A stretch of 64,000 bases of DNA, taken from NCBI RefSeq assembly GCF_003628145.1, contig NZ_RBZV01000016.1, positions 1,230 through 65,229 on the forward strand, written 5' to 3'. The first letter of the stretch is position 1. Every line of letters starts with the position of its first letter. The notes under the pieces are model-generated. The model was not told where the DNA came from. It saw nothing but the letters and a program-made list of their open reading frames with translations, and made no database searches. The stretch is from Trinickia fusca (lineage in GTDB: Bacteria > Pseudomonadota > Gammaproteobacteria > Burkholderiales > Burkholderiaceae). This document shows positions 1-9,363 of the stretch, in pieces. A program made the position numbers and the translations under genes.

Positions 1-3000
1 CGCTCAGGCCCGTGGAGAGTGAACCGACGTCCGTCGATTCCTGTGTTGCCAGCGCACCGAGATTGCTGTTGGTGGTACTCAAGCCGGTGGAGAGCGAGCT
101 AAGGCCAGCCGAGGCTGAGGTCGAGAGGCTCGTGATGTTGCTGTTGGTCGTGCTCAGGCCCGTGGAGAGCGAACCGACGTCCGTCGACTCCTGCGTCGTC
201 AACGCACCGAGATTGCTGTTAGTGGTGCTCAGGCCGGTGGAAAGTGAACTCACGCCGCTCATGGCCGTGCTCAGACCAGTCGAAGCCGAGGTCGAGATGC
301 TCGTGACGTTGCTATTGGTGGTGCTCAGTCCCGTCGAGAGTGAACCGACGTCAGTCGATTCCTGCGTCGCCAGCGCACCGAGATTGCTGTTGGTGGAGCT
401 TAATCCGGTGGAGAGTGAACTGACGTTGCTGTTCGTCGTGCTGAGGCCGGTGCTCAATGAGCTCACGCCACTTTGTGCTGCGCTGATTCCAGTCGAGGCA
501 GAGGTCGACAGGCTTGTGACGCTGCTGTTGGTCGTGCTCAGGCCTGTCGACAGTGAACCGACGTCCGTCGATTCCTGCGTCGCCAACGCACCAAGATTGC
601 TGTTGGTGGTGCTCAGGCCGGTGGAAAGCGAACTCACGCCGCTTACGGTGGTGCTGAGGCCGGTCGAGGCGGAGGTCGAGAGGCTTGTGACGCTGCTGTT
701 GGTCGTGCTCAGCCCCGTCGAGAGTGAACCGACATCCGTCGACTCCTGAGTCGCCAGCGCACCGAGATTGCTGTTGGTGGTGCTCAAGCCGGTGGAGAGC
801 GTGCTGAGGCCAGTCGAAGCCGAGGTCGAGAGGCTCGTGGCGTTGCTATTGGTCGTGCTCAGGCCCGTCGAGAGCGAACCGACGTCTGTCGATTCCTGTG
901 TTGCTAGTGCACCGAGATTGCTATTGGTGGTGCTTAAGCCTGTGGAGAGTGAGCTGACACCGCTCACTGCGGTACTGAGGCCGGTCGAGGCGGAGGTCGA
1001 GAGGCTTGTGACGCTGCTGTTGGTCGTGCTCAGCCCCGTCGAGAGTGAACCGACATCCGTCGACTCCTGTGTTGCCAGCGCACCGAGATTGCTGTTGGTG
1101 GTGCTCAAGCCGGTGGAGAGCGTGCTGAGGCCAGTCGAAGCCGAGGTCGAGAGGCTTGTGACGCTGCTGTTGGTCGTGCTCAGTCCCGTGGAGAGTGAAC
1201 CGACGTCCGTCGATTCCTGTGTTGCCAGTGCACCGAGATTGCTATTGGTGGTGCTCAAGCCGGTGGAGAGTGAGCTAACGCCGCTTACGGCGGTACTGAG
1301 GCCGGTCGAGGTGGAGGTCGAGAGGCTCGTGACGTTGCTGTTGGTCGTGCTCAGTCCCGTCGAGAGCGAGCCGACGTCCGTCGATTCCTGTGTTGCCAGT
1401 GCACCGAGATTGCTATTGGTGGTGCTCAAGCCGGTGGAGAGTGAGCTAACGCCGCTTACGGCGGTACTGAGGCCGGTCGAGGTGGAGGTCGAGAGGCTCG
1501 TGACGTTGCTGTTGGTCGCGCTCAGGCCAGTCGAGAGCGAACCGACGTCCGTCGATTCCTGCGTCGCCAGCGCACCGAGAGTGCTGTTGGTGGTACTCAA
1601 GCCGGTGGAGAGTGAGCTGACACCGCTCACCGCGGTACTGAGGCCCGTCGAGGCGGAGGTCGACAGGCTCGTGACGTTGCTGTTGGTCGTGCTCAGCCCC
1701 GTCGACAGTGAACCGACATCCGTCGACTCCTGCGTCGCGAGCGTACCGAGATTGCTGTTGGTGGTACTCAAGCCGGTGGAGAGCGAGCTGACACCGCTAA
1801 CTGCGGTACTGAGGCCGGTGGAGGCTGAGGTCGAGAGTCTTGTGACGTTGCTGTTGGTCGTGCTCAGTCCCGTCGACAGTGAACCGACGTTCGTCGATTC
1901 CTGAGTCGCCAGCGCACCGAGATTGCTGTTGGTGGTGCTCAGGCCGGTGGAGAGCGAGCTGACACCGCTCACTGCGGTGGCAAGGCCGGTCGAGGCGGAG
2001 GTCGACAGGCTTGTGACGCTGCTGTTGGTCGTGCTCAGGCCCGTCGAGAGCGAACCGACGTCTGTCGATTCTTGTGTCGCCAACGCACCGAGAGTGCTGT
2101 TGGTGGTGCTTAAGCCGGTGGAGAGTGAACTGACGTTGCTGTTCGTCGTGCCGAGGCCGGTGCTCAATGAGCTCACACCACTTTGCGCCGCGCTGATTCC
2201 AGTCGAGGCGGAAGTCGAGAGGCTCGTGACGTTGCTATTGGTCGTGCTCAGGCCCGTCGAGAGCGAACCGACGTCCGTCGACTCCTGCGTCGCCAGCGCA
2301 CCAAGATTGCTGTTGGTAGTGCTCAGCCCGGTGGAGAGTGAGCTGACACCGCTCACCGCGGTACTGAGGCCCGTCGAGGCTGAGGTCGACAGGCTCGTGA
2401 CGTTGCTGTTGGTTGTGCTCAAGCCCGTCGACAGTGAACCGACATCCGTCGACTCCTGCGTCGCCAACGTACCGAGATTGCTGTTGGTGGTGCTCAAGCC
2501 GGTGGAGAGGGAGCTGACACCGCTCACGGCGGTGGCGAGGCCCGTCGAGGCGGAGGTCGACAGGCTCGTGACATTGCTGTTGGTCGTGCTCAGGCCCGTC
2601 GACAGTGAGCCGACGTCCGTCGATTCCTGCGTCGCCAGCGCACCGAGATTACTGTTGGTGGTGCTCAAGCCGGTGGAAAGCGAACTCACGCCGCTCACTG
2701 CGGTGCTCAGGCCAGTCGAGGTGGAAGTCGACAGGCTCGTGACATTGCTGTTGGTCGTGCTTAAGCCCGTGGAGAGCGAACCGACGTCCGTCGACTCCTG
2801 CGTCGCCAGTGCCCCGAGAGTGCTGTTGGTGGTACTCAAGCCGGTGGAAAGCGAGCTGACGCCGCTCACCGCTGTGCTGATTCCAGTCGAGGCCGAGGTC
2901 GAGAGGCTCGTGACGCCGCTGTTGGTCGTGCTCAGGCCCGTCGAGAGCGAACCGACGTCCGTCGACTCCTGTGTTGCCAGCGCACCGAGAGTGCTGTTGG

Positions 3001-4384
3001 TGGTACTCAAGCCGGTGGAGAGTGAGCTCACACCGCTCACTGCGGTGCTGAGGCCGGTCGAGGCGGAGGTCGACAGGCTCGTGACGTTGCTGTTGGTGGT
3101 GCTCAGGCCGGTGGAAAGCGAACTGACGCCGCTCACCGCCGTGCTGATTCCAGTCGAGGCGGAGATCGACAGGCTCGTGACGCTGCTATTGGTCGCGATC
3201 AGGCCTGTCGAGAGCGAACTCACGCCGCTTACTGCGGTGCTCAGGCCGGTCGAGGTCGAGGTCGACAGGCTCGTGACATTGCTGTTGGTGGTGCTCAGTC
3301 CAGTGGAGAGCGAGCTGACGCCGCTCACTGCCGTGCTGAGGCCGGTCGAGGCGGAGGTCGACAGGGTCGTCACGTTGCTGTTCGTGGTGCTCAAGCCGGT
3401 GGAGAGCGAACTCACGCCGCTCACTGCGGTGCTCAGGCCGGTCGAGGCTGAGGTCGACAGGCTCGTGACGTTGCTGTTGGCGGTGCTCAGTCCAGTGGAG
3501 AGAGAGCTCACGTCTGTTGATTCCTGCGTCGCCAGCGCACCGAGATTGCTGTTAGTGGTGCTGAGGCCTGTGGAAAGCGAACCGACCTTGCCGTTCGTGG
3601 TGCTGAGCCCTGTGCTCAACGAGTTCACACCGCTTTGCGCCGTGCTGATCCCCGTCGAGGCTGAGGTCGAGAGGGTTGTCACGTTGGCATTTGTGGTGCT
3701 CAAGCCAGTGGAGAGCGAGCTGACGTTGCCGTTGGTCGTGCTGAGGCCGGTGCTCAATGAGTTCACGCCACTTTGCGCCGCGCTGATTCCAGTCGAGGCG
3801 GAGGTCGACAGGCTCGTGACATTGCTGTTGGTGGTACTCAAACCGGTGGAGAGCGAGCTGACGCCGCTCACGGCGGTGCTGATCCCGGTCGAGGCGGAGG
3901 TCGAGAGGCTCGTGACGTTGCTATTGGCGGTACTCAGTCCAGTGGAGATCGAGCTGACGTTGCCGTTGGTCGTGCTGAGGCCGGTGCTCAATGAGTTCAC
4001 GCCACTTTGCGCCGCGTTGATCCCGGTCGAGGCGGAGGTCGACAGGCTCGTGACATTGCTGTTGGTGGTACTCAAACCGGTGGAGAGCGAGCTGACGCTG
4101 CTAACCGCGGTGCTGAGACCCGTCGAGGCGGAGGTCGACAGGCTCGTCACATTGCTATTGGTGGTACTCAGTCCAGTGGAGAGCGAGCTGACGTTGTTGT
4201 TCGTGGCGTTGAGTCCCGTGCTCAAAGAGTTCACGCCACTTTGCGCCGCATTGATCCCGGTCGAGGTCGAGGTCGAGAGACTCGTCACGTTGCTATTGGT
4301 CGTTGACAAGCCCGTGGAGAGCGAACCGACGTTGCTGTTCGTCGTACTGAGGCTTGTGCTGAGGCTCGTGCTCACCGAATACAA
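1..4384 (-). repeat. Stalk repeat array of the trimeric autotransporter
   Basis: Read on the minus strand, the stalk alternates a block of about 32 residues (like SLSTSASTGLSTAVSGV plus STGLSTTNSNVT) with a block of about 25 residues (like STGLSTTNSNLGALATQESTDVGSL), so the compound unit is about 57 residues or 171 bp. Hydrophobic residues fall in 3-4 heptad spacing with a 4-residue insertion per 32-residue block, as expected for a trimeric coiled coil. A third variant carrying INAAQSGVNSL occurs sporadically and becomes more frequent toward 3600-4300. DNA identity between copies is high, so copy-number change by recombination is likely. Confidence 0.9.
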
Positions 4385-5038
4385 CTGACCACCATTGACC
4401 GCATCGGTGGACCCCGATGTCACGTTCCCGTTCGACACATTGATGATCTTGCGCTGCTGCGTACTGCTGCCCACGCTCACCACGTTGGCAGCACCCCCGT
4501 CCGTGCTCCCGGCACCCAGTGCAACGGAGTTTGATCCCGTGGCTATCGCACTGGAACCAATGGCCGTGGTGTTCGTGATGTTCAACGGACTCGCGCTTGT
4601 TCCCGATCCCGCAGATGCGCCCACCGCCACATTCCCGCTTCCGTTCACGTACTGCCCGGCGCTCGATCCGATTGCCGTGTTGCTGCTGCCGGTGGCGTTT
4701 TGGCCCGCGTTGGCTCCGTTATCCGTATTGTTGTCGCCCGTGGCGCTTGTGCCGCTCCCGCCACCGTAGAACGTATCGTTATTTCCCGTGCTCGCGGTGT
4801 ACCCGGAACTGACGCCGCAAACAGAGTTAGTCCCGCCGCAAGTATGATCGCCGCTCGATGCCAATGCCCAATTCGGCGAGAGCATATAGGTGGTGGCCGC
4901 CAGCGCCGCAGCCACTGCGTGCGTTCGCCGCACCGCCCGGGTTCTCCCGCCCGACTTGCCCTGTCCCGCCACACCTTCCGCGACAACGACAATCTGATTC
5001 AGCCTACGGCTAAAAATGCACTTATAGACTTTGTTCAC
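1..5038 (-). CDS. Trimeric autotransporter adhesin (YadA/Hia/BpaA type), C-terminus outside the window
   Basis: This is an outer-membrane type V(c) adhesin that should trimerise on the cell surface and bind host or cell partners. The reading frame on the minus strand is open from a GTG at 5038 to the window edge, giving at least 1679 residues. The GTG is preceded by GGGGGAAG and starts MNKVYKCIFSRRLNQ, the extended signal peptide region typical of these proteins, followed by an Ala-rich hydrophobic stretch ending near ALASS. Next come head-type repeats (NTAIGSS, NVAVGAS, NSVALGAGS), then a neck motif STDAVNGGQLYS (near 4384-4420), then a stalk of S/T/N-rich coiled-coil repeats to the edge. 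The C-terminal YadA anchor must lie left of base 1. The long plus-strand open frames over this region are antisense shadows created by the repeats. Confidence 0.93.
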   Translation of the reverse strand, partial: MNKVYKCIFSRRLNQIVVVAEGVAGQGKSGGRTRAVRRTHAVAAALAATTYMLSPNWALASSGDHTCGGTNSVCGVSSGYTASTGNNDTFYGGGSGTSATGDNNTDNGANAGQNATGSSNTAIGSSAGQYVNGSGNVAVGASAGSGTSASPLNITNTTAIGSSAIATGSNSVALGAGSTDGGAANVVSVGSSTQQRKIINVSNGNVTSGSTDAVNGGQLYSVSTSLSTSLSTTNSNVGSLSTGLSTTNSNVTSLSTSTSTGINAAQSGVNSLSTGLNATNNNVSSLSTGLSTTNSNVTSLSTSASTGLSTAVSSVSSLSTGLSTTNSNVTSLSTSASTGINAAQSGVNSLSTGLSTTNGNVSSISTGLSTANSNVTSLSTSASTGISTAVSGVSSLSTGLSTTNSNVTSLSTSASTGISAAQSGVNSLSTGLSTTNGNVSSLSTGLSTTNANVTTLSTSASTGISTAQSGVNSLSTGLSTTNGKVGSLSTGLSTTNSNLGALATQESTDVSSLSTGLSTANSNVTSLSTSASTGLSTAVSGVSSLSTGLSTTNSNVTTLSTSASTGLSTAVSGVSSLSTGLSTTNSNVTSLSTSTSTGLSTAVSGVSSLSTGLIATNSSVTSLSISASTGISTAVSGVSSLSTGLSTTNSNVTSLSTSASTGLSTAVSGVSSLSTGLSTTNSTLGALATQESTDVGSLSTGLSTTNSGVTSLSTSASTGISTAVSGVSSLSTGLSTTNSTLGALATQESTDVGSLSTGLSTTNSNVTSLSTSTSTGLSTAVSGVSSLSTGLSTTNSNLGALATQESTDVGSLSTGLSTTNSNVTSLSTSASTGLATAVSGVSSLSTGLSTTNSNLGTLATQESTDVGSLSTGLSTTNSNVTSLSTSASTGLSTAVSGVSSLSTGLSTTNSNLGALATQESTDVGSLSTGLSTTNSNVTSLSTSASTGISAAQSGVSSLSTGLGTTNSNVSSLSTGLSTTNSTLGALATQESTDVGSLSTGLSTTNSSVTSLSTSASTGLATAVSGVSSLSTGLSTTNSNLGALATQESTNVGSLSTGLSTTNSNVTRLSTSASTGLSTAVSGVSSLSTGLSTTNSNLGTLATQESTDVGSLSTGLSTTNSNVTSLSTSASTGLSTAVSGVSSLSTGLSTTNSTLGALATQESTDVGSLSTGLSATNSNVTSLSTSTSTGLSTAVSGVSSLSTGLSTTNSNLGALATQESTDVGSLSTGLSTTNSNVTSLSTSTSTGLSTAVSGVSSLSTGLSTTNSNLGALATQESTDVGSLSTGLSTTNSSVTSLSTSASTGLSTLSTGLSTTNSNLGALATQESTDVGSLSTGLSTTNSSVTSLSTSASTGLSTAVSGVSSLSTGLSTTNSNLGALATQESTDVGSLSTGLSTTNSNATSLSTSASTGLSTLSTGLSTTNSNLGALATQESTDVGSLSTGLSTTNSSVTSLSTSASTGLSTTVSGVSSLSTGLSTTNSNLGALATQESTDVGSLSTGLSTTNSSVTSLSTSASTGISAAQSGVSSLSTGLSTTNSNVSSLSTGLSSTNSNLGALATQESTDVGSLSTGLSTTNSNVTSISTSASTGLSTAMSGVSSLSTGLSTTNSNLGALTTQESTDVGSLSTGLSTTNSNITSLSTSASAGLSSLSTGLSTTNSNLGALATQESTDVGSLSTGLS

Positions 5039-5710
5039 GACTTCCCCCGGTTTTTTCCGTCAGTTCGCCGAAAGCGATTTCAGATATATTTCGTAGTGCG
5101 AATAATTATCTCGTCTGTACATCAGAACATCGGAATACCAGGTGGTATCCCTGTAGCTTCTTCACCAAAAGAAGATGCGAGTATTCCCACTGCACGACCA
5201 GATCACCGTCTTCGGCTATCTGCACTCGTCCATATGGTGATGCCCCCGTACGAGTAATTTGTATGTCGCTCTTGATGCGGTGTTTGCAGCGACGCGAATC
5301 GCGCGCTCCTTACACCACGGCCGCCGTTGGCGTGCTTTTGTATGACCACGCGACTGTCTATGCAAATAGCGGGCCATTCAAGCACTCGGCCCGCTCGTGC
5401 TGGTGAATAGGGGGCTTTGCGCGGGTAGGCGCCAAGAGGATGGCGCGACTGTGTCATTCTTGAGACGGTAGTTTGGCGTTACCGTCTCTCGTGTTTTCCA
5501 TGGCTGATCGGCGTGCTCAGGCTGATATCAACCTTTGACGGGTAATTGTGGTGGGCGGGAGCTAGTCGAGAGTGTTGCTGAATTGAGATTGCTGCGAGGG
5601 CAGCCGCTAGCATTGATGCGGAATCATCGACTCGACCATGACGAGCAAGTTGTTGAGCATGATAAGGAACTGGCCCGACAACCGCAGTGAATGCCCTTCG
5701 CACGTAAACG
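5039..5710. other. Gene-free stretch between the adhesin and the Tad operon
   Basis: I see no convincing gene here; the short open frames have no recognisable product. The part next to the adhesin (about 5050-5140) is AT-rich and probably holds its promoter. It contains a short inverted repeat at 5132-5150 (GGAATACC and GGTATCC arms). Another perfect inverted repeat has arms at 5462-5470 and 5480-5488 (GAGACGGTA/TACCGTCTC) but lacks a T-run on the minus strand, so it is not a clear terminator for the leftward genes. Confidence 0.5.
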
Positions 5711-5741
5711 AAAAAGATGGGCGCGGGGTGACCGAGCCCAT
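5711..5741 (-). terminator. Rho-independent terminator of the Tad operon
   Basis: On the minus strand the arms ATGGGC and GCCCAT (5741-5736 and 5722-5717) form a hairpin followed by C and five T residues (complement of 5711-5715). It lies about 100 bases downstream of the tadC stop. A second hairpin (5748-5773, arms GTCCGcACGC/GCGTaCGGAC) lies just upstream of it. Confidence 0.65.
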
Positions 5742-5841
5742 CGAAGGGTCCGCACGCGCGGGGGCGTACGGACAGGGGCACCGCACGCGTTGCGGACGCG
5801 CCGTTATGGCATCCGCGAACGCAACGTCGCCGTCGTGAGGG

Positions 5842-6819
5842 TTATAAGGCCGAACCGGTCATGGTCGGCAAGAGGATCCGGTAGACGTGAATGAACGCGG
5901 GTCCGAGCAACACCGTGAGCAGGGCGGGGAAGATGCAAAACGCGAGCGGTAGGAGCAGTTTCAAGGCGATCTTCGCAGCCTGCTCTTCGGCGCGCATGCG
6001 ACGGCGTGTGCGCAATGTGTCGGAAAGCACGCGCAGCGAATCGCCGATGCTCGTACCGAATCGTTCGGCTTGAATCAGCATGGTGCAGAACGAGTCGATA
6101 TCTTCGACACCCGTGCGCAGCGACAGATTGCGCAACGCTTTCTCCTTGGTGAACCCTGAGCGGAGCTCGAGCAGCATCAATTCGAGTTCGCTGGACACCA
6201 CCGTGCTGCGGATCTTGATTTCCTCGGCCACCTTCATGAGTCCCGCGTCGAGACTCAGGCCGGCCTCGATGCAAACGGTCAGCAAATCGAGCGCGTCTGG
6301 AAAGTCCTCGAAGATCGTGCGCTTGCGGCGATCCACGCGGCGGTTCAGCACGAAGGTCGGCAAGTAGTAGCCGAATCCGCCGAGCCCGATCAGGATCGCG
6401 CAGAACCCGAATGGCTTGGCGGTGATCGACGTGCCTAGCAGACCCACGAGCGCAACGAGCGGGAAGGCCAGCGCAAGCACCGTTTTAGCCGCGAAATAGA
6501 CCGCCGAGGCGCCCGAGGATCGCCAACCCGCATTCATGAGGCGGATGCGCAGTGCCGAGGTTTCCCAGTTGTCCTTGGGGATCGACAGCTTCGCAATGGG
6601 TTGCGAAATGTTCGCGATTTTTTCGAGCCACTCTGTGCCGGTACCGATGCCGGTGCCAACAGAGCCGGCCGATGGCGTGGCACGAGCCCCGCCCGCCTGC
6701 TCGATGCGTTGCCGGATGTCGCGCGGCACGAAGAGCAGCATGGCACCGAGCGCGCCCGCGAACACGAAGGCGAACAGGCCGACGAGCAGCAAAACGTTCA
6801 TGGCATTGGATGATTGCAT
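5842..6819 (-). CDS. tadC: Tad pilus inner-membrane platform protein TadC
   Basis: TadC pairs with TadB to form the inner-membrane platform on which the TadA ATPase drives Flp pilus assembly. The 325-residue protein has an N-terminal membrane segment (residues 8-28), two more central segments around 105-155, a cytoplasmic T2SSF/GspF-type domain with FEDFPDALDLLTVCIEAGLSLDAG, and a C-terminal membrane pair after residue 290. GGGAG sits 8 bases before the ATG. It is the last gene of the operon, 50 bases after tadB, and is followed by a terminator. Length and topology match the family. Confidence 0.93.
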   Translation of the reverse strand: MQSSNAMNVLLLVGLFAFVFAGALGAMLLFVPRDIRQRIEQAGGARATPSAGSVGTGIGTGTEWLEKIANISQPIAKLSIPKDNWETSALRIRLMNAGWRSSGASAVYFAAKTVLALAFPLVALVGLLGTSITAKPFGFCAILIGLGGFGYYLPTFVLNRRVDRRKRTIFEDFPDALDLLTVCIEAGLSLDAGLMKVAEEIKIRSTVVSSELELMLLELRSGFTKEKALRNLSLRTGVEDIDSFCTMLIQAERFGTSIGDSLRVLSDTLRTRRRMRAEEQAAKIALKLLLPLAFCIFPALLTVLLGPAFIHVYRILLPTMTGSAL

Positions 6820-6869
6820 GACATCTTCTCCCTATCTTGAACCGTAGCGTGCTTCTCTGGCGCGCAGGA

Positions 6870-7847
6870 CTACACGCGAATCCTGATGATTTTTCGCATC
6901 CAAAGGACGCCGCTTACCATCATCACGGCCATGGCGTACAGCACGTTCAGGCCGGCGGGGTCCGTCCAAAGCACTTCGAGGAACGACCGGTTCAATACCA
7001 TCATGGCACCTGCCGTGATGAAAGGGAGCAGGCCAAGCACCCACGCTGACAACTTGCCTTCCGCGGACAGCACGCGAACCTTGTCGAACAGCTTGAACCG
7101 TTCGCGCAGCAGGAATGCAATGCTGTCGAGCACTTCCGCGAGGTTGCCGCCCGTTTCGCGCTGAATCAGCACGGCGATCACGAAGTAGCGCAAATCGCGA
7201 ATCGGCACGCGTGTCGCAAGGTTCATCAAGGCTTCGTTGAGCGGCACGCCATAGTTGATTTCGTCGAACGTGATGCGGAATTCGCCGCGCATCGGTTCGG
7301 CGAACTCGGTGCTGACCATGCCGATCGCGCTCGGGAACGAGTGGCCTGCGCGCAGCGCGCGGCTGATCGTGTCGGCGACTTCGGGCAGCTGCCGTTCGAG
7401 CTTGCGCAGCCGCTTGGTGCGATGGCGAGAGACATAAAGGAACGGCAGGGCACCGGAGGCGAGCGCGGCCAGTGCGGCAAATGCCATCGGTATCGGCAGG
7501 AACGTGGCCACTGCAAGCAGGACGAGCGGTATCGTCAAGCTCATGAGGCACAGCCGCGAGACGGTCCAGTTCAGTCCTGATTGCTGAATCAGCAGGTCGA
7601 GCGTCTTCACGCGCGGCAACTGCATGATCAGTTTCTCGAACTGGCTCGATTCCTTCAGCATGCGATCCTTGAGGATCGTCAGCCGCTCCTTCTGCACCTG
7701 TCCGCCTGCGGACAGCGCGCGAATGCGCGACTCGATGCGCTTGGCGGCGGCCCCATGCTTGCTGTTCCACCACAGATACAGGCCTTCGAGCGCGAGCACG
7801 ACGGCGACGAACACCAAGACGATAAACGCGTAGTAGATCGGGTCCAT
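6870..7847 (-). CDS. tadB: Tad pilus inner-membrane platform protein TadB
   Basis: TadB is the partner of TadC in the polytopic platform. The 325-residue protein has an N-terminal membrane segment (residues 5-25), a basic cytoplasmic stretch, a central membrane pair (about 95-135), a T2SSF domain with QLPEVADTISRALRAGHSFPSAIG and RETGGNLAEVLDSIA motifs, and a C-terminal membrane pair. It starts 17 bases after the tadA stop, consistent with one transcript. No anomalies were seen. Confidence 0.93.
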   Translation of the reverse strand: MDPIYYAFIVLVFVAVVLALEGLYLWWNSKHGAAAKRIESRIRALSAGGQVQKERLTILKDRMLKESSQFEKLIMQLPRVKTLDLLIQQSGLNWTVSRLCLMSLTIPLVLLAVATFLPIPMAFAALAALASGALPFLYVSRHRTKRLRKLERQLPEVADTISRALRAGHSFPSAIGMVSTEFAEPMRGEFRITFDEINYGVPLNEALMNLATRVPIRDLRYFVIAVLIQRETGGNLAEVLDSIAFLLRERFKLFDKVRVLSAEGKLSAWVLGLLPFITAGAMMVLNRSFLEVLWTDPAGLNVLYAMAVMMVSGVLWMRKIIRIRV

Positions 7848-7864
7848 TCTGGTTACCTATCGGC

Positions 7865-9235
7865 TCAGGTGGTTTCGAAGCGTCGTGCAGGATCGTAGAT
7901 GGCATCCGGCAAGTTGATGCCGAATGCCTGCAAGCGTTCGACGAATTTCGGCCGCACGCCGGTCGCGCAGAAGTAGCCGCGCACGGCACCCGACTGGTCG
8001 ACGCCGGTTCGCTTGAAAGTGAAGATTTCCTGCATGTTGACGACCTCGCCTTCCATGCCGGTCAGCTCCTGGATACTGACGATCTTGCGCCGGCCGTCGG
8101 TCAACCGCGACGCCTGAATGACGACCGAGATCGCGGATGCGATCTGCTGACGCATCGTCTTCGGCGGCAGCCCCATGCCGGCCAGGCTGATCATGTTCTC
8201 GAGGCGGGTGAGCGCGTCACGCGGCGTGTTCGCGTGGATTGTCGCGAGCGAGCCTTCATGGCCGGTATTCATTGCGGCAAGCATGTCGAGCGCTTCCGCG
8301 CCGCGCACTTCGCCGAGGATGATGCGATCGGGACGCATGCGCAGCGAGTTGCGCACGAGCGTGCGCTGCGTGATCTCGCCGCGGCCTTCGATGTTCGGCG
8401 GGCGCGTCTCGAGCCTCAGCACATGAGGCTGCCGCAACTGCAGTTCCGCGGCGTCTTCGATCGTCACGATGCGCTCGTCGCTCGGGATGAACCCGGACAG
8501 GATGTTCAGCAGCGTGGTTTTGCCGCTGCCGGTACCGCCCGATATGAGGATGTTGACTTTGGCCCGCGCCAAGGCATCGAGTAATTCCGCCATCGGCGGC
8601 GTAAGGGTTTGCAGTTGGAGCAGGTCGGAGACCTGCAGGGGAGTGACGGCGAAGCGCCGGATCGAGACGAGCGGCCCATCGATCGCCGAAGGCGGAATGA
8701 TCGCATTGACCCGTGAGCCGTCCGGCAAGCGCGCATCGACCATCGGATTCGATTCGTCGATGCGCCGCCCCATGCGCGACACGATCTTTTCGATCACTTT
8801 CATCAAGTGCGCGTCGTCGTAGAACGTCACGTCGGTCAACTCGAGCCGGCCTTTGCGTTCGACGTAGGTCTGCTTGAACGTGTTGACGAGGATGTCCGAT
8901 ACGGTCGGATCGCGCAGCAGCACCTCGAGCGGCCCGAAGCCGAACATTTCGTCGTACACGTCGACGATGAGCTGCTTGCGTTCGGCATCGCTGGCGGGGG
9001 CCCGCTCTTCTTCGAGAATGCGGCCGATGAGCGCAGCGATCTCCTGGCGGACTTGATCGACCGGCAGCCGTGACAGGCGTTCCAGTTCGACACGCTCGAG
9101 CACCGACAGATGAACCGAGCGCTTGAGTTGCTGATACACGTCGTGCGCCATGCCGTTCGGCGAGGCTGCCGCACTATTGCGCTCGCCGAACGATGGCACG
9201 AACTGATTCGATATTTGTTCACGCAAAGACATCAT
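7865..9235 (-). CDS. tadA: Tad pilus assembly ATPase TadA/CpaF
   Basis: This is the hexameric secretion ATPase that powers Flp pilus assembly at the cytoplasmic face of TadB/TadC. The 456-residue protein has a variable N-terminus, then a T2SE-type core: Walker [13 protein letters not shown] near residue 232, an Asp box with IEDAAELQL, Walker [14 protein letters not shown], and a His box [17 protein letters not shown] lies 3 bases before the first ATG and 6 before the second (9232), so the true start may be the second of the two adjacent Met codons. Confidence 0.95.
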   Translation of the reverse strand: MMSLREQISNQFVPSFGERNSAAASPNGMAHDVYQQLKRSVHLSVLERVELERLSRLPVDQVRQEIAALIGRILEEERAPASDAERKQLIVDVYDEMFGFGPLEVLLRDPTVSDILVNTFKQTYVERKGRLELTDVTFYDDAHLMKVIEKIVSRMGRRIDESNPMVDARLPDGSRVNAIIPPSAIDGPLVSIRRFAVTPLQVSDLLQLQTLTPPMAELLDALARAKVNILISGGTGSGKTTLLNILSGFIPSDERIVTIEDAAELQLRQPHVLRLETRPPNIEGRGEITQRTLVRNSLRMRPDRIILGEVRGAEALDMLAAMNTGHEGSLATIHANTPRDALTRLENMISLAGMGLPPKTMRQQIASAISVVIQASRLTDGRRKIVSIQELTGMEGEVVNMQEIFTFKRTGVDQSGAVRGYFCATGVRPKFVERLQAFGINLPDAIYDPARRFETT

Positions 9236-9363
9236 GGTCTCCTGTCCCAGGCTGAGGTTTTCCTGGGGTTAGCGCTTCAGCTGTCGGCAAGAGTCAGCGC
9301 TTTATCACTTACGCCTGCCCCACGAAGCGCGCCTACCCCGATCCGATACAAAGCTGCCGTTTC

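Noticed and set aside
1-4384. CRISPR-like or satellite repeat array
   Set aside because: Repeats are contiguous, coding in one frame and without unique spacers of constant length; they translate to a protein stalk.
12-4388. Three long plus-strand open frames of Leu/Val/Pro/Glu-rich repeats
   Set aside because: They are antisense to the adhesin stalk. The minus strand reads as canonical S/T/N-rich trimeric autotransporter repeats with an extended signal peptide and neck motif.
5462-5488. Inverted repeat as terminator for leftward transcription
   Set aside because: No T-run follows on the minus strand; a better terminator exists at 5711-5741.
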